Of a DNA stretch of 30,555 nucleotides, positions 1 to 12,800 are shown piece after piece. Each line of letters begins with the position of its first letter. The first letter of the stretch is position 1. The notes beneath the pieces were generated by a model. The model was given only the letters and a program-made list of their open reading frames with translations, was not told the DNA's origin and searched no databases. Origin of the DNA: Proteromonas lacertae (Eukaryota; Sar; Bigyra; Opalinata; Proteromonadidae); the NCBI GenBank assembly GCA_002245135.1, contig NGBS01000066.1, positions 1 through 30,555 on the forward strand, in the 5' to 3' direction. The translations under genes were made by a program, and so were the position numbers.

Positions 1-2680
1 AACCAGTAAAAGTACAAAATGGTGATGGTGATAAAGCAGATATTTTTGTTATAAATAGTGAATAATGAAAAAGACAAAATTATCAATTTATTAGAGAGAA
101 TAAAAGATAATTTTAATATATTAAAGATCATTATTATAAATACTTTATTATGAATAATTGTCCTTCAATGAATCAATATATTGTATCAAAGAGAATTGTG
201 AAGTTTTACATATGCCAATTAAGTGAAAATGATGGAGAAACTGATTTACCATTGATATATGACACAGATGTTGATCAATTATTAGATATATTGTTAAATA
301 CAGAATGTGAATGTGGTTATTTGTGTAATAATATAAACATGCAAGTTCAAGACTTTTCTCAGATTAAAACTTCACAAATTTCAATTAGTATTCCCAAGTA
401 TTGAAGAAAGACAAAAATATAAAGATGATGATGAAGAAGAAGGTGAAGGAGGAGAAGGAAAAGAAGGAAAAAAGTATTAAAACAAATAGAGAAATATGAT
501 ACAAATACAAATATAATGAATAACAATAACAATAACAACAATAATATATCACAAATAGAAGAATCAATTTGTATTGAAATATTACCAAATATCGCTATAG
601 GTAAAGATAGTCAGATCATGTATGTAAGTTTTGCATCAGATCCAGAAAAATGTTATGAATCTGCAGTTGTTTTAAATGAGATTTATATGTCATTAACACC
701 ATTACCAGTTGATTCTAAATACAATCCATTAGATATTAAAGGTGTAACTACTTGTTATCAATTAGCATTATCACAACCAGATTATTCACATTCAATTGTA
801 GAAAAATTTCTTACTCATTACAGTAAAAGAAAGTGTTTACCTCCCTATGGATTGAATATAATGATTAGTAACAAATATGAAGTTCAAATCAATGAAATGA
901 AAATGAGAAAAGAGGAAATATACAACAATTTACTGTCGCATTTACAAGATAAAGATCCATCTCCACAATTAAGATGTTATGAAAGAAATAATGAATTGTT
1001 TATCAGCTATAGATCAAATTTAAACGCAGAAGATAGAATGAAAGTGTTTAATGATTTGAAGAATAATATAAAAGATGTTGTGAATATGAAAAGTGATGTA
1101 TATTTAGAATATACAATTACATTTGTTATTAAAAATATGAAAGTTGGCAAGTTGATTAAAGATATTGTAATATTCTTCTTTGGAGCTTTTGTTAAAGTGA
1201 ATTATCGATCAGATAATACTTCACTATCAATTATATGTCAAAATCATGATTTGGCTTATTCATTATGCAGTTATATAAATTCAATATTAAACTCTGAAGA
1301 TTATCTTATTCCAGTGTATTTACTACAATTTGATAATATTTTGAAAAAACCTATCATTGATAACAATTTTATAGATGTATTAAATGATAATGCTTCTAAA
1401 AGATTGAAGAAAAATATAATGAAATAATTGAAGAACAACAACATATTGATCCAATAGAATTAGAAGATAAAGGAATTGTAGTTGTTGAAGATATTAGAAA
1501 ATTGTTTCATATTGAAAGAGAAGGAAGAAAAATGACATTCTACTGCGATAATCATTTCAAGAATTTGTTTATTCCTATATTCAAGAGTGAAGTTGAAAAA
1601 GCCATCACTGAAAAGATAATAAGTATTAAAGCAATGGATAACAATTTCTTCTTCTTCTTAGTTCCATCAAAATCAATACATTTATTAAATAATGAAGAAA
1701 GTAAAAGAGTTCAGATTAAAGATAATAAAGATAATAAGAAGAACAAGAATAAAATGATTGTAAAAGATTTAGTTCAATATACAGAATACTTGGATTATGT
1801 TCAAAATCCAATTGTAATGTATTGATAGAGAATGAAATAGTAAAAAGAATAGATATTGAAGATAATCAGTTCTATTCACTTTGTTGTATTGATAAAGAGA
1901 AATATATAAATGCAGAAGCAGTATATGATGAAATAAAGAGTATTTGTGAAAGAGATGATAATGGAAATGATGAAGGTAGAAATGATGTTGATAATGATGA
2001 TGAAAATGATATTGGATTATGTTATAATGCCTGTGATAAAACAAACTATAGAATAGGAAAATGTGGCCATAAGATATGTGTTGATTGTTTAAAGAATGAA
2101 ATAATTAATATAATATCTTCCAATGAAGATGAAAGGGATTTGAAAATTGAGTGTAGATTATGTAATAGAAGATTATCTACTTATGAAATAGCATTAGTTG
2201 TTAATGAAGATCTTTTAAGGAAATTATATCATAAACTTTCTCAACAATATTACTGTGGTAATAAAGATAAATATTATGTTTGTCCATATGATGATTGTGA
2301 GAGAATTCTGATGAAAAAGAAAAAGAAGTTGAAGAAGAAGATAGTGATAGTGATAGTGATGATGAAAAAGAAGAAAAAGAAGAGGAGAACAATGGAAAGA
2401 ATGGAATTTATATTACTTGTGAATCATGTAGAAATATTTCATGTTGTATTTGTGGTAATAAATCTCATTTCAATAAAAGTTGTGAAGGTGAAGTATTACC
2501 AAACTGCGATAAAGTCAAATGCTGTCCAAAATGTGGTGTGGCAACAGAAAAAGATAAAGGATGTAATCATATTAGATGTCCAAAGTGTACAATCCATTGG
2601 TGTTGGAATTGTGGTAAATATTACGAAATTGCTGATTTGTTGTATGAACATATGAGAAATGAACATGGAGGTATATCTCT

Positions 2681-2715
<35 letters not shown>

Positions 2716-2717
2716 AA
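1..2717 (+). CDS. RBR (RING-IBR-RING) E3 ubiquitin ligase, 5'-partial, frame interrupted
   Basis: The 3' part of a gene entering from the left edge. RBR ligases accept ubiquitin from an E2 on a RING2 cysteine before passing it to a substrate. The first ~1800 bases encode a charged region I cannot assign; long RBR proteins often have helicase or RNA-binding parts there, but none is visible. From about 2020 come RING1 cysteines (CGHKICVDCL), then an IBR-like segment (CPYDDC, later CESCRNISCCICGNKSHF), then RING2 at about 2520-2615 (CPKCGVATEKDKGCNHIRCP, then CTIHWCWNC) with the expected catalytic Cys in GCNH. The end is a run of 11 Asp encoded by GAT repeats. The reading frame changes near 65, 149, 396, 472, 1408, 1820 and 2308. 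Five changes fit loss of one base and two fit gain of one; several lie in A or T runs. No in-frame stop interrupts the segments and the zinc ligands are kept, so this is either a recently decayed gene or a stretch of poor sequence. Confidence 0.75.
2682..2714 (+). repeat. (GAT)11 coding microsatellite, poly-Asp tail
   Basis: Eleven uninterrupted GAT codons immediately before the TAA of the RBR gene give a C-terminal poly-aspartate tail. The run sits in the same frame as RING2. Uninterrupted trinucleotide runs like this are usually length-variable between strains. Confidence 0.9.
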
Positions 2718-2808
2718 TTCATTATATTATTATACATTATTAACTCATATATTGCTTTAAAATGATTGTGGCTTGATTGAAAAAGCTTGATTGAAGAAGA
2801 AAGAAAAA

Positions 2809-4313
2809 ATGTTTATTCGTTTGAAATCACTGAAATTTCAGCATATAAAACCATTCAATATAAATATAATCAAAAGAACAATTTTTTTCAATCCAAACAT
2901 ACCTTCTAAATGTTTTAATTCGTTAAATCAACAAAAAAGATGTTATGCTGATCTTTCTAAAGATGATGATTATACTTAGTATTATTACAGTTTTATATTG
3001 CGTTAGTTATTTTGATTTAACAACGGCAGAAATAGATTGTCAGCATTTAAGAAACGGGTAATAATGATTCTAAACTCATCTATGTAGAATTAAAGCCTAT
3101 GAAGAAAAGAAAAAAGATCTGAACGAAATACCTGATTATAAGTTTATTTTTGAACAAACATTTAATAAATTACTGAAAACTCATTCAGAGGATAAATTAA
3201 TATTCCCATCTGAAGTATTATGGATATTACATGCTCCAGGTACAGTAACAGGTAGAACAATCAAACAATTAGCTATGGAACGTGGATTATATCCCATATC
3301 ATTAAGATCACTTATAACTTATGATAAAAATGTATAATATTATAGAAACATAATAATTATAGATAAAAGATATAACATCATCAGGTAAATTATTTCAAAA
3401 TTCTGATTTATTATACGCTTTATTCAACACATTGATAAAATTCAATAAAGGATGTTTAGTATTTGGTATTCCACGTAATAAGATTCAAGCCAAATTTATG
3501 AAACTATTACATGACAAAATGATTGAAATGAATCAAAAATATAGCAGTAATAAAAATGGTAAGATCTATCAATTACCAAAATGGAAGTATATAATAATAC
3601 ATTGTGATGAAGAAACATCAATTCGAAAACAATTAGAAAGAGGAAAAAGAATAAAAAATCACAATAAAATTGTTAAAGATACAGGAAGTGGAATAATAGT
3701 TGGTGAATTAAAATCTGATTATGATGCAGAATTAGCGAAAGGGAGATATTACATTTATAAAAACGAAGTATTAGAAGGTGTAAAAACGGTGAAGAAAGAT
3801 TTTGAATTTCATATAGTTGATGGAAGTGTAGATTCAAGTGATATATTAATTGAAAAAATACACAAAGAATTGCAATATCAATCATCATTGGAATTGAATA
3901 GTGAATGTTTGAGTATAATTAATGATTTTCCAGTAGCTTCGAATATTATTATCAATGCAAGGAAGAAAATGATTAAAAGATTGGAATGGTATAACGCAAA
4001 TCATTTGAATCTGTTTTTGAAAGTAATTGATTTTATGAAGAAAGAATTTGAAAATGAATTAATAAAACATTCTGAGAATGGAAGAATACTGATTAGAAGT
4101 GAAAATATTTTACTGTCAACTCCTTTAGTGCTGGATATGATTCGAGATATAATGAACGAAAGAGGATATGAAGTTTTAAGTTTTATAAAGAATAAATATA
4201 AGCCATGTTGTGTTGAAATTGATAATCATGGTGTTCCTGTGTTTAAAGAAATGGAATATAAGGAATATGTGTTTGATATAAGATGTACAAGAAGTGATTT
4301 GAGAAATAATTAG
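2809..4313 (+). CDS. adenylate-kinase-like (NMP kinase family) protein with degenerate P-loop, possible mitochondrial leader
   Basis: Four exons: 2809-2978, 3007-3057, 3088-3331, 3363-4313. The introns are 28, 30 and 31 bp, all GT-AG, and the spliced frame is open for 471 residues. I chose the ATG at 2809 because the first ~45 residues are basic and hydrophobic with no acidic residue (MFIRLKSLKFQHIKPF...), like a mitochondrial presequence. Residues ~118-200 follow the adenylate kinase plan: a P-loop-like HAPGTVTGRT at 122-131, the GLYPISLRSLI segment where the NMP-binding motif lies, and FGIPRNK at about 189 in place of the DGFPR motif. The C-terminal half (ELQYQSSLEL near residue 324) resembles a conserved extension I recall from large adenylate-kinase-like proteins of protists and some bacteria. 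The P-loop has one extra residue and Arg where the catalytic Lys belongs, so phosphotransfer activity is doubtful. The family call is fairly secure; location and activity are inferred. Confidence 0.72.
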
Positions 4314-4421
4314 ATTGAATTTTAATAAATGATTGTAATTTTTGTTGTTTTATTTTTATTTATTGTGATTTTGATAAATACAATTTGAGATGTATTATTT
4401 TTGTATTTAGTTGTATTAAAA

Positions 4422-6745
4422 ATGTATTTGAAACTGCTTCACAGTCTGAAGGAGTTAGACAATAAGATTAGTCTGGTTTATTTAAATGACATATTTGAAT
4501 AGTATTTAAACCATCATATATCAATTTAGTTTATTCAATTCAAAATCAAATGTTCTAAACAATGAAATAGAGAAAGAAATAAGTAATAGTGGAGTATATA
4601 TAGTTATTTACATATTTTATTTTGCACTTTAGATAATTCATGATGATTGTAAAGTGTGTTCTAAAGAGTTCTATGAAGAGTTTAAAGGATGGATAGAAGG
4701 AATGAATAAGTTTATGAATTCCAAAGAAAGTGAAGAATCTATTCCAATAGGTAGTGTTGTTCATCCCACAATAATTCGAGATACATCAACATTCTTAAGA
4801 AATACAGACAATATAATGAAGAGATACAGAGATAGTATTGATAAAATAATAGAAGAATACAACAATTCAATGAGTTTATATCCAAATTCAATCGATTTAG
4901 AATTTGATGATTTAGTGATTTATTATTTGTTAAATCAAACTGAATATGAGAATGTATAAGATTAGTAAATTAATAATATTAATAGATCAAGCAATTATTT
5001 AAACAAAATTCCAAATATACAGATTTATTGAAGATATTAAATGATAATTATAAAGAAATATTAGTAGATAAAAATGATAAGAAAAGTAATAGGAATTCTG
5101 AAAGATTTAGTTCAACCAATATAAAACCAATTCCTCCATCTACAACTCCATTAAGTTCCAATCCCAGAAAAAGAATTATTAATAATATACCAAATAAAGA
5201 AAAAGAAAAAGAAAAAGAGGAGGAAGAAGATAATAAAGAGATAGAATTGAATTTGGATGAAAAATATATAAAATGTAATTGGTTAAGAGAATGTGAAGAA
5301 TTGGGATATATAAAAGAAGATGTTGGATTATTTATAAAGAGTAAAAAATACAGTACAAATAATGAAAAGCCTGAAAATATAAATGATTATATCGAAAATG
5401 TGAAAAGAAATAAAGAGAAAAGAATAAAAGAGTATAATTACAAATGTTTGAGAAGAGAATTTATTGGAATAATAATCGATAATTTGATTGAAATCTCAAT
5501 TGATTATTTGATATGTAATAGTGTGATATGTGGAATCTGTGATTATATTGATAATATAAATGAATATAATTTACATAATATAAAATTTCATGAATTTAGT
5601 TCAATATTTATAAGTAAAATATTACCTTTAATCAACACCTTATTAGAGAATAATAATGAAAAAGAGTTCTTAAGTTACAATATAATGAATATGAGTTTAA
5701 ATGGATTGAATAGTGATAAAAAACATGAATATAGTGATAAAATTTATAAACTAATAATATTAAAGATTAGAATCTTATATGAGATATTATTATCTAATGA
5801 GATAATCTTATTCAATTATTCATTTGAAATAAGTGAAAAGGGAATAAGAGTATTTTAAATATTTTTATTTATTTATGTATTGAATAGTATATATCAATTG
5901 GAAAAGAGAATAGAGACTGTTTATTAATAGGTTGTGATGATACAAGTACCAAAATATACAATATGACATATAATAAGATAGTAGGTGAATATGTTGGTCA
6001 TAATTCCTGTATAGTTTGGTGTAAGTTTATAGAAGATGATTTTAAAATAATCACAGGAAGTAGTGATGGTAAAATCAAGATATTTGAAAGTAGTACATGT
6101 GATTGTTTACATACATTTAAAGCTCATAAAAACAATATATTAGACTGTGATATAAACAGAAAAAACAATTTGTTATTAAGTTGTGGATTAGATAATGAGA
6201 TAAAACTGATTGATTTAGAAAATAAAGAAATCTTGAAAAGTTATGAAGGAAATAACAAAAATGGATTTATTAAAACAATTCGATATTTGAGGAATGAAGA
6301 AAAATTTGTGAGTGGAGAAAGTAATGGCAAAATAATAATTTGGTCAATAAATGATAATATAAATCGATTGGGAATAATAGAAGTAAATGAGAATGTAATA
6401 ATAATGTCAATATGTGTATTAAATGAAGATAATATCTTATGCAGTTCAAATGATGGATATTTGAAGTTATATAATATAAAAAACAAGAAATTAATAACTC
6501 CTCTTACATTTTCATTATCTTCACTTCATTCTTTTATAACTAAAATCTTGATAAATGAGAAACAAAGCAATATAATCTGTAGTAGTTTTGATGGTCATAT
6601 TTTGATCTATTCATTGAGTGACTATAGTTTATTGAAGCTGAAAAGCGTTCATTGTCATAGTTGTGAGAGTGTTTGTTTAAGTGATGATGGGTTATATTTA
6701 TATATAGGAAGTAGTATAGGAAGAGTATCTATAATTGAATTATAA
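4422..6745 (+). CDS. WD40-repeat protein with unrecognised helical N-terminal half
   Basis: Five exons: 4422-4501, 4530-4593, 4633-4953, 4986-5849, 5888-6745. The introns are 28, 39, 32 and 38 bp. Spliced length is 728 residues with no internal stop. Residues ~444-728 form a WD40 propeller: repeated blades such as GHNSCIVWCKF followed by IITGSSDGKIKIF, then LLLSCGLDNEIKLID, FVSGESNGKIIIWS and ILCSSNDGYLKLYN. The final blade ends at the stop. WD40 propellers are scaffolds for protein or RNA complexes. The first ~440 residues are predicted-helical and lysine/glutamate-rich, with a low-complexity KEKEKEKEEEED stretch near residue 220; I recognise no domain there. The blade GHNS..SSDGKIKIF...TFK is reminiscent of splicing and 3'-processing WD40 proteins (SMU1, CstF50), but the N-terminus matches neither, so I assign no name. 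The gene lies 108 bp after its upstream neighbour on the same strand. Confidence 0.75.
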
Positions 6746-6865
6746 ACAATAAATAAATGTAAAATCCTTATTTTTGATATTTTTCAAAATGGGTTTAACA
6801 AAAAAGATCGTGGGTTATGAAAATAATTCATTTCAGTTTGAATTGAATTTTTGATATTTCGATTG

Positions 6866-9800
6866 ATGAAGACAAATAAAGTGCTGTTTTCATTGTTTTT
6901 ATGTATCTCCTTGAGTATGGGAGCATGCCCAAATGGTTGTAGTGGTCACGGACGTTGTAAAGGAGATGTTTGTGAATGTGACACAATCAAACGAAATGGT
7001 GGAGAAGATTTATTGTACATTGGAGCTGATTGTAGTAAACGTATTTAATTAATTTTTATTTCCCCTAATTTCCATATTTTTACTTTTTTAGGTGCTTGTC
7101 CAGTAGATCTCAGTTTCAGTGTAATAAACGAGTTGAATAGTATGGGTCCTGAACAACCTGGTAGTATAGGGACAAGTCGTTTACTCTCAAATTCCTCTTC
7201 AAGCTCTGAAGTGTCAGTTCGATTATTGGCAGGTGAATCAGGAATATTGGGAGTGAAAGATATGAAGATCGAATATATAGATGATAAGATAGGAATATTC
7301 AGTTGTTATGATATTTTAAATTCATATGTAGGTAAATTGCAATTATATGGAAAGAATGATGCTAGTAATGAATATTATGTGAAGAGTGAATTTGAAGATG
7401 AAATCGATGTGAGTGAAGTAATGTGTAAGTTGGTAGATGAGTTTAGTGATTTATCATTATATTATACATCAACAATAACAACTGATTGTAAAACAAGTGA
7501 TGCAGATGGTACATGCAAATTAGTATGGAAAGATATGAAAGAAATAATGGATAATAGTGGATATAAATTCGCTGCTTCAAATAATGAATATAGTTTTCTT
7601 TGTGATGGTCAAAATACAGCAATAGTATTTATCAAGGGTGAAAATGGTAAAGATATTGAATTTAAGAATAAAGTCGTTACACCAGATGGTGTTGATCTCA
7701 AAGCTGGTACAGTATGCAGATTATTAGCTAAAATAGACAAGAAAGAAATAAAACCTCTTACTGTTGATGAAATAACAAAGTGCCTTTATAATAGTCTTCC
7801 AGTATTAGGTAAAGTAATAGGTGATACAAAATATCAATCAATTACCAATCCAAATGTAGATAAATTAACTGCAAATTACTATGGTATATTTGATGTGTAT
7901 AATAAATACAGTGATGATTATTTAGGAACATCAACAATATATCATTCAAATGATAAATATTATGTTAAATATGATTTTGATATTAAATCACTTAATTATG
8001 TAGAATTTAGATATGAATTAGTAGAAGAACACAATGATATTAGTTTGTTATATTCCTCAACAGTAGATAGTGAATGTAAAATTAGTGAAGATAAAACAGC
8101 AGCATGTGAAATTACATGGATTATTATGAAAGATGTGTTTGGAATAAAAGATGTTGGTAATAGTTTAACATTTGCATGTACTAATTCAAGTGGTTTTACT
8201 ACCAATTATGGTGGATGGAGTTATACTTTAGATAGTAATAATATAAAATTTACCTCAACATTTGCTGATGGAAGTGCTTATCCAAATAAAGATGATGTAT
8301 GTAACTTATTAGCAAAAGTTAGTGGTACTAGCCCTAATTTTCTCTTATCTGCAATTACTAACATAGAATCGAGTTTATATTATTTGAAGAAGAATGAAGA
8401 AACAACAATTACATTCTCTAAAGTAGATGGTTATACTAATATTTATAAAGCTGAAGGTATAAAATATACAAAAGGAAGTGTAGGAAGTGTATTATTATGT
8501 AATAATGGCAGAATGAATCAAGAAGTTGTGTTATTTCACGAAGAACCAGATGATGATAAAGACGCAAATATAAAAGTGAATGTGATATATGTAAGTACAA
8601 AGAATAATGAAACATTAACTGGAAGTTATAGTTGTAAAGTGATAAAGTTGTTAAATGATTATTCATTAGTAAATCCAATCACTGTGACTGATGAATGTGG
8701 TGCAAGTGTTTGTGAATTGAAGTGGGAAGGAATGTCTATACTTGGATTAACCGCTGATGCTGCTGTTAATATAGCATGTGAAAATGATAAAGGATTAGTT
8801 ACTGAATATTCATTTAAAGTTAAAACCACTTCTAGAAGATCACTTGCAGATTTGACTAATATTATTTTAACTCCCACAACTCCTTCCGATGAAACTAAAA
8901 TACCAAAAACAAAAGATATTTGTCATGTATTATTAAAAGCTGACAAAACTAATAAAGTTGATTTAGTTAATAGTGATTATGCAAAAGAAGCAGGTTCAAT
9001 CCTTTTAAATGCACCCATCGAAATAGATAAAAGAAGTAAACAATCTGATGTATATCAAGTAGTAAATTACAATTTAAAAACTCCATCTACATCATATATT
9101 GGTAGATTATACTGTCAATTAGGTAATGGATTAGTTGGTGATGCATATTTAATGGGTAAAGATAAAAAAATTGAAAATGATTATTATATTCTATATGATT
9201 TTGAATATAAAGATACTCCAAAAGTAAATGATTATAATTGTATATTGATTGATTCTTACAGTGATTTATCCTTATTTAATGAAGTGAAAGTACCAGATCA
9301 AGATGGAGGTATATGTTATGATGCAAACTGTAATATTGTATGGAAAGGAATTAAAGAATTATTAGATAAAGTAATATTAGGGAAAAAAGATGATTCAACC
9401 GAAATTACAACTACAATTACATCATCTCAGTATATTGTCTGTACAGATAGAGTAAAGAATGTTAAGTTATATGAATATACAGCTGATAGTTCTTCTGTTA
9501 ATATTACATTTTCAGTTGCTGGTGATGGTAAAGAATATCCTAAAGTTGGTGATTCTTGTAGTTTATTAGCTAATAAAGAAGGAAGTCAAATAGTAACTAA
9601 TGATATTTATAATTCATTATTTATTAGTGATTATTATAAGAAGAATACTCAATTTAAATATCCTCCAATATTAGATTATGATTATAACAAAGATGGAAAT
9701 ATTCCTCCAAAGATTTACAGAGTAAAAGGATTGAAATTGGATGATAAATCATTTGCAGTTGGATTATTAAAATGTTATGGAAGTGATGGATATAAAGGAA

Positions 9801-12800
9801 TAGCAACTGTATTTGGAATGAAAGATGATTATACTTATATCAGATATGATTTCTTAACAACTTCAAACACAGTTCCAGTTCCTGCAGATTATGGTTATGT
9901 AGTTTTAAAGAAATTTAATGATTTATCATTATTATTAACTGCTACAACTGAAGCATGTACAGCTGATCCTGATCCTAAAACTTGTACAATTACATTGACT
10001 AATATGAAATTATTAATAGAAGAATTGTATCCCAAAATATCTGAAACTGACACAAATATTAATTTTGCATGTGAAGGTGAAGATGTTATTTTTAATTACA
10101 AAACTAAAACAAGTGTAGATGGTAGTAAAGATGTAGTGTTTGAAAGAACAGGAAATTCATTAACTAAACTAATAAATTGTTATATGTTAAATAATTTTGA
10201 TGGAACTACAATCGATAAATTAGAATCAAGTGATTATGGTAAATCTCCAAGATTAGAATCATCAGATGTAGTAGCAACAGCAGATGGTAAGAGTGTTTAT
10301 TCTGTGTTAAATATGAATGAATTAATTCCAAATGGATTAGGTGAAATAGAATGTATAAAGAAAACTGATAATAGTAAACTAACTGCAGTATATTATGGAA
10401 AATCCAATACAAACCCCAAAATGAATTATATTTCATTTAATGTTGCTGATAAACCAATACTTAATGATTATTATGAATGTATAGTGAAGAATGTGTATAA
10501 TGATTATTCAGTATATCCATCAATAACAACTGTAGCATCTGATGTTGATGGTAGTAAATGTGTATCTGGTACTCCATCAACTTGTGAATTAACATATACA
10601 GGAATGAAAGAATTAATTGAAGGAGTTGGATTAAATGATAAACCGATACAATTTAAATGTACAAAAGAAAATTCTAATGATATTTATATAAAATTAACAA
10701 CTGATATTAATCAATCAACATCTAAAACTACAACAAGATTGCTTGCTGATGAAGATGTTAAATTGATATTATATTTATCAACAGAAGATAAAAATACAGT
10801 ATTACCAACAGATGCAGGTTATAAATGTAGTATGTATGTTTATTCAAATGGAACAAATATTGATTATAATAAATTGCCAAAGATCGAAAAAGAGATAGAT
10901 AATGCAAAATTTATTTATGAAGTATCAAATGTTGATTTTAAAAATGAAAAAGGAATTGGATATAAAACATGTAAAGTAGATGGAGAATCTCAAGAATTGT
11001 TATTAATCGGAAATAAAGGAAATAATCGAATTATCAAATTTAATAAAGCAATTAAAGGAACATTTTTATTAGAATGTGATGATAAAGAAATAATATTAAA
11101 TGATTTATCTAATTATTATGAGATTGGAGTAGATCCTGCTTGTACTTCTTCATCATGTGATATAACATTAACTGGAATTTATCCATTATTCAAAAGTGTT
11201 GGTTTCTTTACAGATGATGTAAATAGTAGAGATGGATTTTCATTAGCATGTGGAAAGGATATGACATCTGATTATACAAAGTATGGTGAATTCACTGTAG
11301 CAAAAAGTTCTACAACTGACTCAAATGATGTTATAATTGAAAGAACTACAGGTAGTGATGCTATTGATTCTACTTTTAAATGTCATTTACTATCCAAATT
11401 TGATGGAACAAAAATAGATCCAAATGAAAGTGATTATGCTAAGAGTATTACATTGACACCAACATCATTTGGAGGTAGAAATATAGTTAAAGTGAAGAAT
11501 CTAAATATAGATGATTTGAAAGACAAAATAGGAGAATTAAAATGTATTAGTAAAGATAATAAAATTTCACTTGGAACTGCTTATTTAATGGGAAAGGCAG
11601 CTGATAATGCTTATTATATTGATTATTCATTTACATCAAATCCAACTCCATATAATTATGAATGTAAAAAACAAAAAGAATATACTGATTTATCATTATT
11701 ATATGAAATAATATATGATGGTTCTAAAATTGATTTAACAAATATAAAAGAAATATTCCCTACACCCTTGACTGGTGATATAAATAATGTGGTGTGTAAG
11801 AATTCTTTAACATCTAAACTTGCAGTTTATACAGCTACATATAATGCAGGAGATAAACCTTCTTTATCATTTTCAGGAGATTTAAAACCAGTTTCTCAAG
11901 ATAAATGTCATTTATTAATTAATACTACTGGAAAAGCTATAAAATTATCAGAGAGTGATTTTGGTAAATTTTATGGAATAACAACTGATGAAATAAAGCC
12001 AGAAGATGATGAAATAGTTGTTGTAAAAGTAGATACAACAGCTAAACCAGTAAAGAAAGAAGAAATAGAAATTCCTCCTGAAATACCATCAACTGGAAAT
12101 GCATTAATAAAATGTTATGATAAAGAAAGTAAAGAATATTTAGGAGATGCTGAAATTTTAGGTGAAAATGAAAAAGGTGAAATAATAATAAAATATTACT
12201 TTGGAAATGCTGATGGAAGTGAAATAATACCAGAATTATTAGAAATTGTTCCAACAGTGATAAGAAAAGATTATTCAACTGTATTACCACCTCAAATAGA
12301 AAGTGAAACTTGTGAAGGTAGTGAATGTATAGCAATTTGGAGTGAAATGAAATTAGTTTTAAGTAATTTATTTTCATCAAATACTCGAATGAGAAGTTTA
12401 AATAATAATTGTGTAGATGCTATTGCATTAGATAAAGATCGTAATAAAGTTGATGTAAATATTTGTGCAAATGATATTAATAATGATTTAAGTGTAAAAG
12501 TAACTGATAATTCAATAGAAATGAAGAAAGGTGATAAATTATATCCATGTTTAAATAGTAATGGTGTAATACCTCCAGAATCAACAGATGCTTATGAAAT
12601 GCTGAAGAGTGGAAATGAAGTTGAATTTAGTAGTGAAGAGATTAAAGAAATGAACACAATAAAGAAATTCTTATTTAAATATGTTACATTTGATGAAAGA
12701 CAATTATATCCAGGAAATTCTATTTCATTGACAGTTAAAACTAGTGGTAAAACTGAAGCATTTAATGAAATATACATTATTACAGGTGTAGAAAAGAATT

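Noticed and set aside
65-2310. Programmed ribosomal frameshifting in the RBR gene
   Set aside because: Sites share no slippery heptamer, the shifts go in both directions, and seven in one gene would be extreme.
5963-6745. WD40 region as a separate gene starting at the internal ATG
   Set aside because: The GT-AG intron at 5850-5887 joins it in frame to the upstream exons, and the first blade begins before that ATG.
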